NCBI RefSeq assembly: GCF_900156155.1
Contig: NZ_FTMD01000001.1
Location: forward strand, 434,001 to 498,000
Direction: 5' to 3'
Source: Aromatoleum tolulyticum
GTDB taxonomy: Bacteria; Pseudomonadota; Gammaproteobacteria; Burkholderiales; Rhodocyclaceae
DNA length: 64,000 bases
The notes beneath the pieces were generated by a model. The model did not search any database, was not told the DNA's origin, and saw only the letters and a program-made list of their open reading frames with translations. How positions within the stretch are numbered: position 1 is the first letter of the stretch; every line of letters begins with the position of its first letter. The position numbers and the translations under genes are program-made. Positions 25,332 to 33,630 of this stretch are shown here, piece by piece.

Positions 25332-26092
25332 GCGTTGACGCCCTCATCGTCTTGTCTCGCGGAGTCGCCTGCGCCAATGCCTGACTCCAAAGCATCAGCG
25401 ACCGGTGACTCGGGCCGGCTTCCCCTCCGTGCGATGGGTGGCGCAAAGCGCGAACGGCGCGTGCCTTCGAAAATGTCCTGCGGCAGCTCGCCGAACTTCT
25501 CCAGCGCCGCCCGCGCCACGGCGTTCTTCGCCGCAAAGTCGTCGCGCGTCGCACCTGAGTAGCGGTACTGCTGCGCCAGGGAGAACAGGCTGCGCAGTGC
25601 ATGCGCACCGTCGTTGAGCCAGCGCTCCAGCGTGCTGCGGTCGATCAGTGCCGTGTGATGGGCCAGGATCAGCTTGCGTGCGAGGTCGTCGTAGTCGGCC
25701 AGCAGGTACACCGCCATGAAGCCAAGCTGCGCATTGACGAACAGCGGCAGCTTCACTGGCTGCACGTTCATGTTCTCGCCCAGGGACAGCGCGGGCGGCA
25801 CATCAGCCAGTGCTTGGTCCACCTGTTCGCGCAACGCCTGTAGGCTGGTCTTGGTCTGCGTGAGCTTGTCTTCGATGCGCAGCATCCACCAGTCCGAGTA
25901 GGGGTCATCCTGCTCGGCACCGCGCTTCATCTTGTTCATCACGCTGATGTAGCCGTTGAGGCCGATGATGCCAGGACGACCCTCGGCCGGCGCGCGGCCA
26001 TGCCAGATGCGCGATGCGTGATGGGTGTGCAGCGTCAGCGACATCGCGCTGCGCAGCGATCCGAGATTCAGTTGCAGGGGTTCGTTGGCCAT
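25328..26092 (-). CDS. TIGR03761 / PFL_4669 family ICE protein
   Basis: A 254-residue protein beginning MANEPLQLNLGSLRSAMSLT and containing the family segment HASRIWHGRAPAEGRPGIIG. It is cytosolic with a disordered C-terminus and unknown function. It is the first gene of the three-gene operon with DUF3158 and ssb. A CTATCCCC-T-GGGGATAG palindrome lies 122 bases upstream, probably in its promoter region. Confidence 0.88.
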   Translation of the reverse strand: MANEPLQLNLGSLRSAMSLTLHTHHASRIWHGRAPAEGRPGIIGLNGYISVMNKMKRGAEQDDPYSDWWMLRIEDKLTQTKTSLQALREQVDQALADVPPALSLGENMNVQPVKLPLFVNAQLGFMAVYLLADYDDLARKLILAHHTALIDRSTLERWLNDGAHALRSLFSLAQQYRYSGATRDDFAAKNAVARAALEKFGELPQDIFEGTRRSRFAPPIARRGSRPESPVADALESGIGAGDSARQDDEGVNA

Positions 26093-26213
26093 GGAGACGA
26101 CTCGCGATGAATGAACGAGTCGCCAGCATCGGCACCAGCCGGAAGGCTGTCAGTCAACAAACCGCATCCAACGTCCGCCCGGTTTGCCCGACGCGGAAGG
26201 CTGTGTGTGCCGG

Positions 26214-26230
26214 CTATCCCCTGGGGATAG
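26214..26230. promoter_or_regulatory. Palindrome CTATCCCC-T-GGGGATAG upstream of TIGR03761 operon
   Basis: A perfect 17-bp dyad 122 bases before the TIGR03761 start codon. It has the same core as at 24331-24347 and 27846-27862. A candidate operator for an ICE-encoded regulator. Confidence 0.6.
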
Positions 26231-26522
26231 GCAGGCGTTGGCCGAGATCGAGATGGACAATGCAGAAGATGGCCCGGCGTTGCCCGCCGACGGCTGCGAT
26301 CCGCAATGCCTGCAGGATCGACTCCTGATCGTCCGCGAACGCAAACGCTGCATCCTGCCCGGTACGCCGATTCCGCGCGGCCGCAACGCGCCGCAGCGTG
26401 GCGACCTTCGTTTGGTCGTTGGCATCCCGGGCGGAAGGGGCAGTCGGGGTGTTGAAGATCTCAAGGCCGCGCCAGAAGCGCAGCAGGCATTCACTCAAGA
26501 TCAGCATCCGCCGCTTCGACAT
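26214..26522 (-). CDS. Doubtful 102-aa open frame after the histidine kinase
   Basis: The frame starts MSKRRMLILSECLLRFWRGL, overlaps the kinase stop by 32 bases and ends LDLGQRLPIPRG. The N-terminus is faintly receiver-like, but no phospho-acceptor aspartate pattern can be followed. The region 26093-26490 has no better candidate. It may be a degenerate response regulator or non-coding. The palindrome at 26214-26230 lies over its last codons. Confidence 0.25.
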   Translation of the reverse strand: MSKRRMLILSECLLRFWRGLEIFNTPTAPSARDANDQTKVATLRRVAAARNRRTGQDAAFAFADDQESILQALRIAAVGGQRRAIFCIVHLDLGQRLPIPRG

Positions 26523-27378
26523 ACGGCAACCGTACCTCGAAGCGGCTTCCCTGCCCTGGCGTCGACTCCACCCGAATCGTTCCGCCCATCAGCCGCCCCA
26601 CCCGCTCCGTCAAGGCCAATCCGAGTCCCATTCCGCCGAAGCGGCGCGAGGCACTCCCGTTCGCCTGTTCGAAGGGGCGGAAGAGCTGTCGGACGTGGTC
26701 GATACCCATCCCGATGCCGGTATCGGCCACCACGAAGACCAGCTGGTCGCCGTCCCGCCCCGAAACCAGGGTGACCCTCCCTTCATCGGTGAATTTCACG
26801 GCATTGTCCAGGAGGTGGTCCAGGATACCCTCCAGTCGATGGCCGTCGATCACGCAGTAGGCCGGCTGGGGGCCTTCATGCCGATGCTCGAAGCCCAGCC
26901 CCTTGGCCGTCGCGCTCGCCAGTGCACGCCGCGCAACCGCTTCCAGGGGCTTCCGGAGTGCCGTTGGCACCGGCCTGACAAGGCCGTGGCCTGCCTCGAA
27001 CTGGGCAAAGTCGAGGACGTTCTCCACCAGCTCGGCCAAGCGGCGGCCTGCTTCCAGAATGCGCCGACAGGCGTGCCGGGATTTCTCAACATCATTGGCA
27101 CGCATCCCGACGGTGGCCATGCCGAGGATGCCGTACAGGGGCGTGCGCAATTCGTGATGCATGTTGTTCACGAATTCTGCCTTGAGCTGGCGCAGGTGCT
27201 CTGCTTCAGCCAGCGCGCGCTCCTTCGCGGCCCGAAACTCGGCCTCGATCGCCGCCAGCCGACCGCCCCGGTCGCCGGCCACGCCGGGCGGCACCTCGCC
27301 GCCCGCTACTGGGCAGGGGCGAGAGTCCCCCTCGTCGGAAGTCCGTTCCTCCAGCGTCGATACGCGATCCGGATGCAT
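26491..27378 (-). CDS. Soluble histidine kinase without a recognisable sensor domain
   Basis: About 295 residues: a short N-terminal region with a coiled-coil stretch, then the H-box FVNNMHHELRTPLYGILG, N-box DNAVKFT, G1 DTGIGMG, F-box LFRPFEQAN and G2 GGMGLGLAL, so the HisKA and HATPase_c domains are complete. No membrane segment, PAS or GAF domain is seen. No convincing response regulator adjoins it. An alternative GTG start at 27411 would extend it by 11 residues into the operator region; neither start has a strong ribosome binding site. It diverges from the XRE gene and may signal an intracellular state that affects the ICE. Confidence 0.85.
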   Translation of the reverse strand: MHPDRVSTLEERTSDEGDSRPCPVAGGEVPPGVAGDRGGRLAAIEAEFRAAKERALAEAEHLRQLKAEFVNNMHHELRTPLYGILGMATVGMRANDVEKSRHACRRILEAGRRLAELVENVLDFAQFEAGHGLVRPVPTALRKPLEAVARRALASATAKGLGFEHRHEGPQPAYCVIDGHRLEGILDHLLDNAVKFTDEGRVTLVSGRDGDQLVFVVADTGIGMGIDHVRQLFRPFEQANGSASRRFGGMGLGLALTERVGRLMGGTIRVESTPGQGSRFEVRLPYVEAADADLE

Positions 27379-27390
27379 GTCATCAGGAGA

Positions 27391-27419
27391 TCCCGATTCG
27401 GGATATCCCACAATGGGTT
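27391..27419. promoter_or_regulatory. Operator-like dyads between the histidine kinase and XRE genes
   Basis: ATCCCGA-T-TCGGGAT (about 27390-27404) is followed by CCCA-CAA-TGGG (27407-27417). Both lie within the very short divergent intergenic space, placing them where an XRE repressor could control both genes at once. Confidence 0.5.
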
Positions 27420-27427
27420 ATTAAGGT

Positions 27428-27703
27428 ATGGGGATGGTCAATTCGCTGCACCGCCCCCAATACGAGCTCTTCCGAACGATGATGATCGAGGCGCGGGAAG
27501 TCGCCGGGCTTACCCAGGTACAGGTTGCCAAGGCCCTCGGCCGGCCCCAGAGCTTCATCTCCAAGTACGAACGAGGGGAGCGGCGTCTCGACTTCACTGA
27601 GTTCGTCGACATCGCCGGCATTCTGGGTATCGATGTCGCGACCTTCGTGTCCATCTACCAGGACAGCGTCAAGGCCCGTGATCTTCGGCAATGCTTGCGC
27701 TGA
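27428..27703 (+). CDS. XRE-family transcriptional regulator
   Basis: A 91-residue helix-turn-helix protein: REVAGLTQVQVAKALGRPQS then FISKYERGERRLDFTEFVDI is a standard Cro/C1-type HTH covering most of the protein. The start at 27428 has AAGG five bases upstream; a second ATG at 27434 is possible. It is the only confident plus-strand gene in the ICE part of the window. It is divergent from the histidine kinase and converges with STY4528. It probably autoregulates through the adjacent dyads. Confidence 0.87.
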   Translation: MGMVNSLHRPQYELFRTMMIEAREVAGLTQVQVAKALGRPQSFISKYERGERRLDFTEFVDIAGILGIDVATFVSIYQDSVKARDLRQCLR

Positions 27704-27769
27704 GCGCCCGCCCCGATCCCCATCTTGCCTGTAGCACATTCTGATTCCGGCCGGACCGCGCCCCCGCAG

Positions 27770-28951
27770 TCACCGCAATCGCAGCTTTTCCCGCAGGTCG
27801 GCGATGTGCCGCAGGGCAACTTCGCGGGTGGCAGGCGCGGAAGCGCTATCCCCAGGGGATAGGGGCGTCGGTGGACCATGCTCTCGGCCGGACTGACCTG
27901 CCCACGCCTTGAACTCTCCACGGATCGCCTTCTGGATGATGCCGAACAGATAGCCGGCCGGGTTGCGCACCGCGCTGCTGCGGCACCGCGCTGCCCACTC
28001 GTCGAGCACCGCCTGCCGCTGGGTCTCTTCCACCTGCTGCAAAGCGATCATCGCCCCTGCCTGCTGCTCTTCCTTCAAGCGCAGGAATCGCTCGGGCAGT
28101 CGCAGGTTCTGCACCGTCCTCGCGCGCGGTACTGTACGTACTTCATCAATACGATCCTTACGTACGGTACGGTCCTCCTTCGGATTCCGAAGAGAGCCAT
28201 CCGGCGCGGGCTTCGGCCCCGCTTCGGATTCCGAAGACGGGCGTTCTGCATTCCGAAGCAAGCTATCTTTGCCTTCTTCGGATTCGTGGTCGACACCCTC
28301 CTGTGGATAACTCGTCGTCGTCCACCCATGCCGGGCCATGTGCTGGGACAGCACCTGCAAGCGCGTCGGCAGCGTGCGGCCGCTGAGCAGCGGGTCCTCG
28401 GCAATCTCCTTCAGCGTGTGCATGCCGACGATTTGCACCGCCTTGGCTGCATGGGTAAGTGCCTGGCTCACCAGACCCAGATAGTCGGGGTCGAGCTGCA
28501 TCGCCTCGAAGGGCGTCAGCGGTTCGTCGTGCAGGACATAGAGGTTGCCCAGGATGCGGCCGGTCTTGGGGTCGCGGCGGCGGCGCACTAGGCTGAGCCA
28601 GCGCGTCAGGCGCAGCAGCGTCAGGGCGCGCGCGACGGTCTCGTGCGAGGCCCGCGCCCCGCACGGCATCGAGGCCAGGTAAGGCCGAAGCTGTTCATAG
28701 GTCGGAAAGGCCGTCACGCCGTCGTCGTTGAGCTGGAGGCGGAAGACCTGCCAGGCGTTGCGCTCCAGCGGCGTCAGGCGCCGGTCGAGGAACAGTGCAC
28801 GCGGCACGCTTTCATGGCGATTGCCGCTGTACAGGAACCCGTCGCCGGCCGGCGCCGTGCCTTGCGCCATCGCCAGGTTCTGCAGCGCGTCGTCGAACAG
28901 CGCCGACAGCGCCATGGGACCATCGCGCCGTGGTGCGCCGCCCGTCGCCAT
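27770..28951 (-). CDS. STY4528 family ICE replication protein
   Basis: A 393-residue protein whose N-terminus (HESVPRALFLDRRLTPLERN, then AWQVFRLQLNDDGVTAFPTY) contains a winged-helix-like initiator region typical of the STY4528 pathogenicity-island replication family. A disordered S/E-rich linker (about 220-275) and a C-terminal helical block (NPAGYLFGIIQKAIRGEFKA) follow. It is presumed to act in replication of the excised ICE. It starts 3 bases after the DUF2857 stop, in the same operon. Confidence 0.86.
   Translation of the reverse strand: MATGGAPRRDGPMALSALFDDALQNLAMAQGTAPAGDGFLYSGNRHESVPRALFLDRRLTPLERNAWQVFRLQLNDDGVTAFPTYEQLRPYLASMPCGARASHETVARALTLLRLTRWLSLVRRRRDPKTGRILGNLYVLHDEPLTPFEAMQLDPDYLGLVSQALTHAAKAVQIVGMHTLKEIAEDPLLSGRTLPTRLQVLSQHMARHGWTTTSYPQEGVDHESEEGKDSLLRNAERPSSESEAGPKPAPDGSLRNPKEDRTVRKDRIDEVRTVPRARTVQNLRLPERFLRLKEEQQAGAMIALQQVEETQRQAVLDEWAARCRSSAVRNPAGYLFGIIQKAIRGEFKAWAGQSGREHGPPTPLSPGDSASAPATREVALRHIADLREKLRLR
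27846..27862. promoter_or_regulatory. Palindrome CTATCCCC-A-GGGGATAG inside the 3' end of STY4528
   Basis: A perfect 17-bp dyad identical to that upstream of topB, but within coding sequence, 468 bases before the histidine kinase start. It may be a regulatory site or chance reuse of the motif by coding constraint. Confidence 0.4.
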
Positions 28952-28954
28952 GGC

Positions 28955-29515
28955 CTACACCAGCCCCTGGTCGATCCAGTTCCGTATCGCCGCCCAGACC
29001 ACCGACATCGGAAGCGTCAGGGTCTCGGCCAGGTCCATGGTCAGGCCCAACATGGCCAACTCGTCGTCCAGCGCGATATGGCGCTCGGTGACTCCGGCTT
29101 TCCAGTGCTCCCACAGGGTGGTTTCCTGCGCCTCGTCCAGCACCGGGTGCCGGCCCTTGCGCTTGGGCAGCCCGAGGATGTCGCGCCGCAGGGCGACCTC
29201 CTGATGGGTGAGGCCGTAGAACCGGCTCACCATCTCCGTGCTCGCGCCCAGGCGCAGCATGCGGTCCACCGTGGCGATTTCCTGCTCCACGTCATGCACC
29301 TGCGTCAGCAGTCGCTTCAGTACCTCGCGGTTGACCGAGACCGAACACCACGACACCGTGGCGTTGACCAGGACGCTGACCAGCGCCGGATGCTTGAGCG
29401 CGTCCAGCTCCTCTTCGCCGAAACCCATCGCCTTGCAGCGGCGCAACTGGCCGTTGCGCAGATCGTGCAGGGCTTGTGCGATGACGGCCTGGTTGAGCGG
29501 ATGGGGTGACGACAT
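28955..29515 (-). CDS. DUF2857 (STY4526-type) protein
   Basis: A 186-residue helical protein starting MSSPHPLNQAVIAQALHDLR with the conserved FYGLTHQEVALRRDILGLP segment, which resembles a helix-turn-helix. The family is found only in ICEs and islands and is of unknown function, possibly DNA-binding. It lies 15 bases after parB and 3 bases before STY4528. Confidence 0.87.
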   Translation of the reverse strand: MSSPHPLNQAVIAQALHDLRNGQLRRCKAMGFGEEELDALKHPALVSVLVNATVSWCSVSVNREVLKRLLTQVHDVEQEIATVDRMLRLGASTEMVSRFYGLTHQEVALRRDILGLPKRKGRHPVLDEAQETTLWEHWKAGVTERHIALDDELAMLGLTMDLAETLTLPMSVVWAAIRNWIDQGLV

Positions 29516-29530
29516 GGTTGCCTCCAGCGC

Positions 29531-31219
29531 TCAGGAATCGCGGCCCGGGTCGGCTGAAGCCGCACCGCTTTCCAAGTCCAGCAGCCGGCGCGCCAGGCGC
29601 AGCAGCCGGAACAGCTTCACCAGGCCGGCGTCGCTCATGCGCATGGATGTTCCGCCACTGCCGTGCAGCAGCGGCGCCAGGTCGTCGGTCAGTCGCGCAC
29701 GATCCAGCCCCGTCGCGGGTGCCGGCGCCGCGCTCAGCGCATCCAGCAGAGTCAGCATCGCACGGGCAAAGGCCGGTAGCGCTTTCACCTGGGCAATGGT
29801 CGAAGTTACACAAATGAAACCGATGCCGCTCTCACTGGGCTCGATTTGCCCCGCTACCGCCGCTTCCTCGGCGATCTCACGAGCGAACTGCGCGATATGC
29901 ACGCGGAGCCGGTCAGGCGCGTCCAATCCGGGCTCGATGTACCAGACATCCGAGATGGGGTAGAGCCCGCCGACCTGCACGGGAATCGCGCGCAAGGCAT
30001 TGGTCTCAAAGTCGGGCAGCTTGTCGCCCAACTGGTCGGCTACCAGGCGCTGAATGGATTGCAGGCGTTCGGTGGTTGGTGCTGGAGACACGATGTGCCC
30101 TTGCAGGCGCTCCGCATCGCGGCTTGCCAGTACTGGAGCGGTGTCTTCCCCCTCACCTTGCCCACTGCCAGCCACGGGTGCTACAGCGTTCTGTGTGGGG
30201 GGAAGCTCGGCAGCGGGTGCAGCCGATGCGCCGACCTGCATCCCCGCCGGAGGTGGTGATGCAGGCCGCGGCGCCGCAGGCATGATGGGTGCCGCCGGGC
30301 TCATCGGCTGGGGCTCGCTGGTCAACGCCCGCTGCCGAATTTCGCTGTCGTCGATCTCCAGGCTCAGCGTGTCGTAGTCCGCTTCCAGCAGCTCGACCAT
30401 CTGGCCCACCAGCTCGTCCTGCACCCGCTGGAGCGAGAAGCCATCCGGCTGCGTGTCGAACTGCGACAGCACATCTTGGAACAGCGAGGCGAAGTCCACG
30501 GCGGGTTGATGGCCCAGCGCACGCCGTTCCCAAGCGCGCTCGCAAGCCTTGCGCAGCACCGCGAGCCGTTCGACCTGATGCCGGCCCAGCCCGCGGTACA
30601 GCACCGTCGGAATCGCCGGCAGCAGGTAGCGCACTGCGTCCTGCATGCGGCTGATGTGCGACTGCTGCACCGGGTAGCCGTCGGCCGTTAGGCGCCGAGC
30701 CAGTTCGGACTGCGACAGCGCCTGCCCGCCGTTCTCCTGCTCGTAAAGGCCGCGTGCCTTCTCGATGCCCAGTGCCCGCTCGATGAAGGTGAGCCCGCCA
30801 CGCAGTTCGTTCTCGGCCAAGTGGCCGGTGAGCGCCACGATCTCGCCGCGCTGCGGCCATGGCCGGAACAGGCAGGCAATGCGGAAAAACCGCTCTTCCT
30901 TGGTCTCGCTCCACAGATCACGCAGGATCGCCAGGCGCGTGTTGCCGCCGTTGCGGATGATGTAGTGGGCCCCTCCGGGCCGGCGTGTGATCGCGGGTGG
31001 GGCATCCAGCCCGCGCTCACGGATCGACGCCTTGATCTCCTCGTAGGCCGGGTTGCGGGTCACGCGCGGGTCATGGTCGTAAGGGCGCAATTGATCCAGC
31101 GTCACCACCATCGGTGTGTCGGCGATTGGGTCGCTCAAGGCCTTGGCCGTCGGACCGCCGCGCTCGAAGCCGGAGGCCATCAGCTTGGCGGCCATGTCCT
31201 GCGGGGTCAGCTCAACCAC
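29531..31219 (-). CDS. parB: ParB-family ICE partition protein (TIGR03764)
   Basis: A 562-residue protein from a GTG start at 31219. This start is preferred to 31291 because it gives a short overlap with the preceding small gene and begins at VELTPQDMAAKLM as in the family. The N-terminal ParB nuclease-like domain includes RPGGAHYIIRNGGNTRLAIL, followed by an HTH region (SQSELARRLTADGYPVQQSH), a proline-rich linker (about 310-400) and a C-terminal domain. It probably binds a centromere-like site on the ICE and works with ParA in maintenance of the excised form. Confidence 0.9.
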   Translation of the reverse strand: MVELTPQDMAAKLMASGFERGGPTAKALSDPIADTPMVVTLDQLRPYDHDPRVTRNPAYEEIKASIRERGLDAPPAITRRPGGAHYIIRNGGNTRLAILRDLWSETKEERFFRIACLFRPWPQRGEIVALTGHLAENELRGGLTFIERALGIEKARGLYEQENGGQALSQSELARRLTADGYPVQQSHISRMQDAVRYLLPAIPTVLYRGLGRHQVERLAVLRKACERAWERRALGHQPAVDFASLFQDVLSQFDTQPDGFSLQRVQDELVGQMVELLEADYDTLSLEIDDSEIRQRALTSEPQPMSPAAPIMPAAPRPASPPPAGMQVGASAAPAAELPPTQNAVAPVAGSGQGEGEDTAPVLASRDAERLQGHIVSPAPTTERLQSIQRLVADQLGDKLPDFETNALRAIPVQVGGLYPISDVWYIEPGLDAPDRLRVHIAQFAREIAEEAAVAGQIEPSESGIGFICVTSTIAQVKALPAFARAMLTLLDALSAAPAPATGLDRARLTDDLAPLLHGSGGTSMRMSDAGLVKLFRLLRLARRLLDLESGAASADPGRDS

Positions 31220-31469
31220 GGCCGTTGTCCTGGGGCGGTATCCCGCCGATGGGCGCCTGCCGGTCGGAACGGCGAAGCTGCGCACGGGCATTGAGCCCGG
31301 CGCGGTGGTCGCTCGCCGTCGAGCTGGTGTAGACCGACGCGCAGCCCGGCTTGGTGAACTTCAGGTGACCGCCCGGTGTGCGCACCACGTGCCAACCTTC
31401 ACCCAGGGCGAAGTCGATCAGCGCCCGCAGCCGCTTGTGGCCGCGGGCCAGGTCATGCGCGTTCGTCAT
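31212..31469 (-). CDS. Small protein in the position of ICEclc shi, HicA-like
   Basis: An 85-residue basic protein: MTNAHDLARGHKRLRALIDF, then WHVVRTPGGHLKFTKPG and SDHRAGLNARAQLRR. The G-G-H and basic pattern is reminiscent of the HicA/YcfA double-stranded-RNA-binding fold. It overlaps parA by 17 bases and parB by 8, so it is embedded in the par operon. In ICEclc the gene between parA and parB, shi, together with parA causes host cell-division arrest in transfer-competent cells (as I recall the literature). Homology is inferred from position and size. Confidence 0.75.
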   Translation of the reverse strand: MTNAHDLARGHKRLRALIDFALGEGWHVVRTPGGHLKFTKPGCASVYTSSTASDHRAGLNARAQLRRSDRQAPIGGIPPQDNGRG

Positions 31470-32331
31470 TGCCCTCGCTCCCTGCCGGGCCTTTCGCAAC
31501 GCATCGGCCGGACACCCGCGCAAAGCGTTCCCGCCACTGCGGAAACAGCTCGCCGGCCAGGGCGCGCATCGTCATCAGCGCCGAAGGCGCGACACGACCG
31601 GCGGGCTGTCGGCACTCCACCTGGTGCACCGGGAGGCCGCGCGTCGCCGCGCGCGGATAGGCCTCGATGGCTGGCACGTCGGTGTCCAGCACCTGCACGC
31701 CCGTCGTTCCTTGGAACATCTGCCGCAGCGTCTGCTGAATCAGCCGGGCATTCGACGACACCGGGTGCACCCGATTGATGAGCAGGTGCAGCGGCGGAGG
31801 CTCGATGCCGAGGTGCCGATACGGCCCGATGTCCTCGATCAGTTGCAGCGTGCCGCGCCGCAGCTCGCGTGCGGCCAGGATCTCCGGCGTCACCGGCGAC
31901 AGCGCCAGGTTCGAGGCCAGCACCGCCATTTCTAGCAGCACGCTGCGAGCGCCCTGGGTGTCGATCAGCAGCAGGTCATAGAACGGTGCCAGCACCGGCA
32001 GCAGGTGTCGGAGCCGCAGGCGTCCGTCCGGCGCATGCAGCAGCAGTGTGTTCAGTTCTCCGCGGTCGTCGTTCGACAGCACCAGGTCCAGCCCGGCGAT
32101 GGCGGTGCGCGACACCAGTTGATCGATGCGACGCTCGTTGAACGCCAGCAACTCATAGATGCCAGCGGGCGCACGTGCGTCCAGCGCGAAGTAGCTCGAC
32201 AGCGTGGGCTGCACATCCAGATCGAGCAGCAGCACGCGCAGCCCTGCGTCGGCGGCAAGGCCACCCAGGTTGGCCGCCGTTGTCGTCTTGCCCACACCGC
32301 CCTTGGTGGAGATGATCGAGATGACCAGCAT
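31453..32331 (-). CDS. parA: ParA-family partition ATPase
   Basis: A 292-residue deviant-Walker ATPase: ISTKGGVGKTTTAANLGGLA holds the signature lysines at the N-terminus, LLLDLDVQPTLSS is the A' motif and LLLIDTQGARS the Walker B. It has no N-terminal DNA-binding extension, so it is of the short type. In ICEclc relatives it contributes to stability and to division arrest with Shi. It is followed by the shi-like gene and parB, all overlapping. Confidence 0.94.
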   Translation of the reverse strand: MLVISIISTKGGVGKTTTAANLGGLAADAGLRVLLLDLDVQPTLSSYFALDARAPAGIYELLAFNERRIDQLVSRTAIAGLDLVLSNDDRGELNTLLLHAPDGRLRLRHLLPVLAPFYDLLLIDTQGARSVLLEMAVLASNLALSPVTPEILAARELRRGTLQLIEDIGPYRHLGIEPPPLHLLINRVHPVSSNARLIQQTLRQMFQGTTGVQVLDTDVPAIEAYPRAATRGLPVHQVECRQPAGRVAPSALMTMRALAGELFPQWRERFARVSGRCVAKGPAGSEGNDERA

Positions 32332-32372
32332 CGTCAGACTCCTCGTTTCATTGTTGGAGAGCTGAACGAGGA

Positions 32373-32588
32373 TCAGATGCGCTCACTGCGGCGCTCGGCG
32401 ATCCATTGCTCGATTTCGAGCGAGTCCCAGCCGACCGCACGTATTCCCAAACGCATGGCTTTCGGAAACTTGCCCGCCTTCATCAGGCTGTAGATGTGGG
32501 CGCGCTTGAAACCGGTCTTGGCTTCGACTTCCTCGCGGCGCAGGATGCGGTGTTCGCCCGCAGGCTGCGGAAGTGGCTTGTCCGACAT
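32373..32588 (-). CDS. alpA: AlpA-family excisionase-like regulator
   Basis: A 71-residue MerR/AlpA-type DNA-binding protein: HRILRREEVEAKTGFKRAHI, YSLMKAGKFPKAMRLG and VGWDSLEIEQWIAER are the AlpA hallmarks. The ATG at 32588 is chosen over a GTG at 32597 because the AGGAG would touch the latter. AlpA proteins act as excisionase/transcription factors; here it heads the parA operon, 41 bases upstream of parA. The 121-base gap 32589-32709 probably holds its promoter. Confidence 0.92.
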   Translation of the reverse strand: MSDKPLPQPAGEHRILRREEVEAKTGFKRAHIYSLMKAGKFPKAMRLGIRAVGWDSLEIEQWIAERRSERI

Positions 32589-32709
32589 GAGGGGCACTCC
32601 TTAGCGCTTACTGGCGCTTGTTTGGCGTGACCCGTAATTGACAGGAACCCCGTGGGAAAGAACACCGCAAATGCGGTTTCCGCGACCGCAGATTGGGGCT
32701 TGACGCTCT

Positions 32710-33441
32710 TCAATGGTTCGCTGCCTGCAACCTGCGGCGGGCCTGGGCGAACTTGGCCTGCAGCGTACGCTCGGTGACGCCCATGAGGTTGCCGTGATGG
32801 GCGATCAGGGCGCTGATGATCGCGTCCTGGCTGTTGAAACTGGAGTATGGAGCCCCGGAAGGTGTTCGTCCGAGCATCAAGGCCAACATCGTGCCGATGA
32901 TGTTCAGATAGGTGATCTCGGCACGATCACTGAGGGGGCACGGGGTGCAGTTGAGATTCGGGGCCCCTTGCTTCTTCTGCTGCTCTTGGAGCTGATGCAA
33001 CTGATGGCGACACTGCTCCAGCTGGGACTTCAGCGCTTCCCGTTCCACCAAGAGCGCATGACCGGTCTCCAGCGTGATTACCGGATGGGTGATCCTCTCG
33101 TGGCGGGAGAAAAGGAAGGTCGGCCGTTGCTCTGGATAGGTCCGAAGCATCCAGCGCTTGAGGTCGACGTGGCGAACGGTCAGATCGGGTGAGTCCCACA
33201 GGGACTCGTCATTGATCGTAATGCCGTTCAGTCCGTAGGGCAGTTCACCGTGGAAGATGGCATCGTAGATGCGATCGGTATAAAGACGAAGCTCGTTGCA
33301 GCGCGGGCAATCCAGCGTTACCGGCAGGCTTCTTGACTTGACGGCCGCGAGAATGTCATCCCTGAACCGGAACAACCCGGCCCATCGGATGGCCGCATCG
33401 ATGGGTCGGTAATACACCTCCGAAAGCGAACTCCCTTGCAT
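32710..33441 (-). CDS. Right-end ICE protein, unrecognised
   Basis: A 243-residue protein starting MQGSSLSEVYYRPIDAAIRW after GGGAGG. The N-terminal half has a CPRC pair and a conserved-looking YDAIFHGELPYGLNGITI segment. Residues about 130-165 form a Q/E/L-rich coiled coil, and the C-terminus (LMGVTERTLQAKFAQARRRL) resembles a helix-turn-helix. It is the gene nearest the att site, and the GCTACCCCGGGGTAGC palindrome lies 174 bases upstream. A regulatory role is plausible; I do not recognise a family. Confidence 0.8.
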   Translation of the reverse strand: MQGSSLSEVYYRPIDAAIRWAGLFRFRDDILAAVKSRSLPVTLDCPRCNELRLYTDRIYDAIFHGELPYGLNGITINDESLWDSPDLTVRHVDLKRWMLRTYPEQRPTFLFSRHERITHPVITLETGHALLVEREALKSQLEQCRHQLHQLQEQQKKQGAPNLNCTPCPLSDRAEITYLNIIGTMLALMLGRTPSGAPYSSFNSQDAIISALIAHHGNLMGVTERTLQAKFAQARRRLQAANH

Positions 33442-33614
33442 GTAGTTGCCTCCCTGTAACTGCTACCCCATCAAGGACTCCTGCCTGTCCCGGTCGAGGC
33501 CAGTGCTTTGAAAACCCGTAAGCGGTACGATGGCGCTGCGCAGCCCTGCGCGGAGGGATCGAGCCTCATCGCGAGTCGCCTCCCATTCAGGCTCAATGTC
33601 GGCGTTACACGCGA

Positions 33615-33630
33615 GCTACCCCGGGGTAGC
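33615..33630. promoter_or_regulatory. Palindrome GCTACCCCGGGGTAGC near the ICE right end
   Basis: A 16-bp perfect palindrome, a shortened form of the CTATCCCC-N-GGGGATAG dyads elsewhere in the element. It lies 174 bases upstream of the right-end gene and probably belongs to its promoter. Confidence 0.55.
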
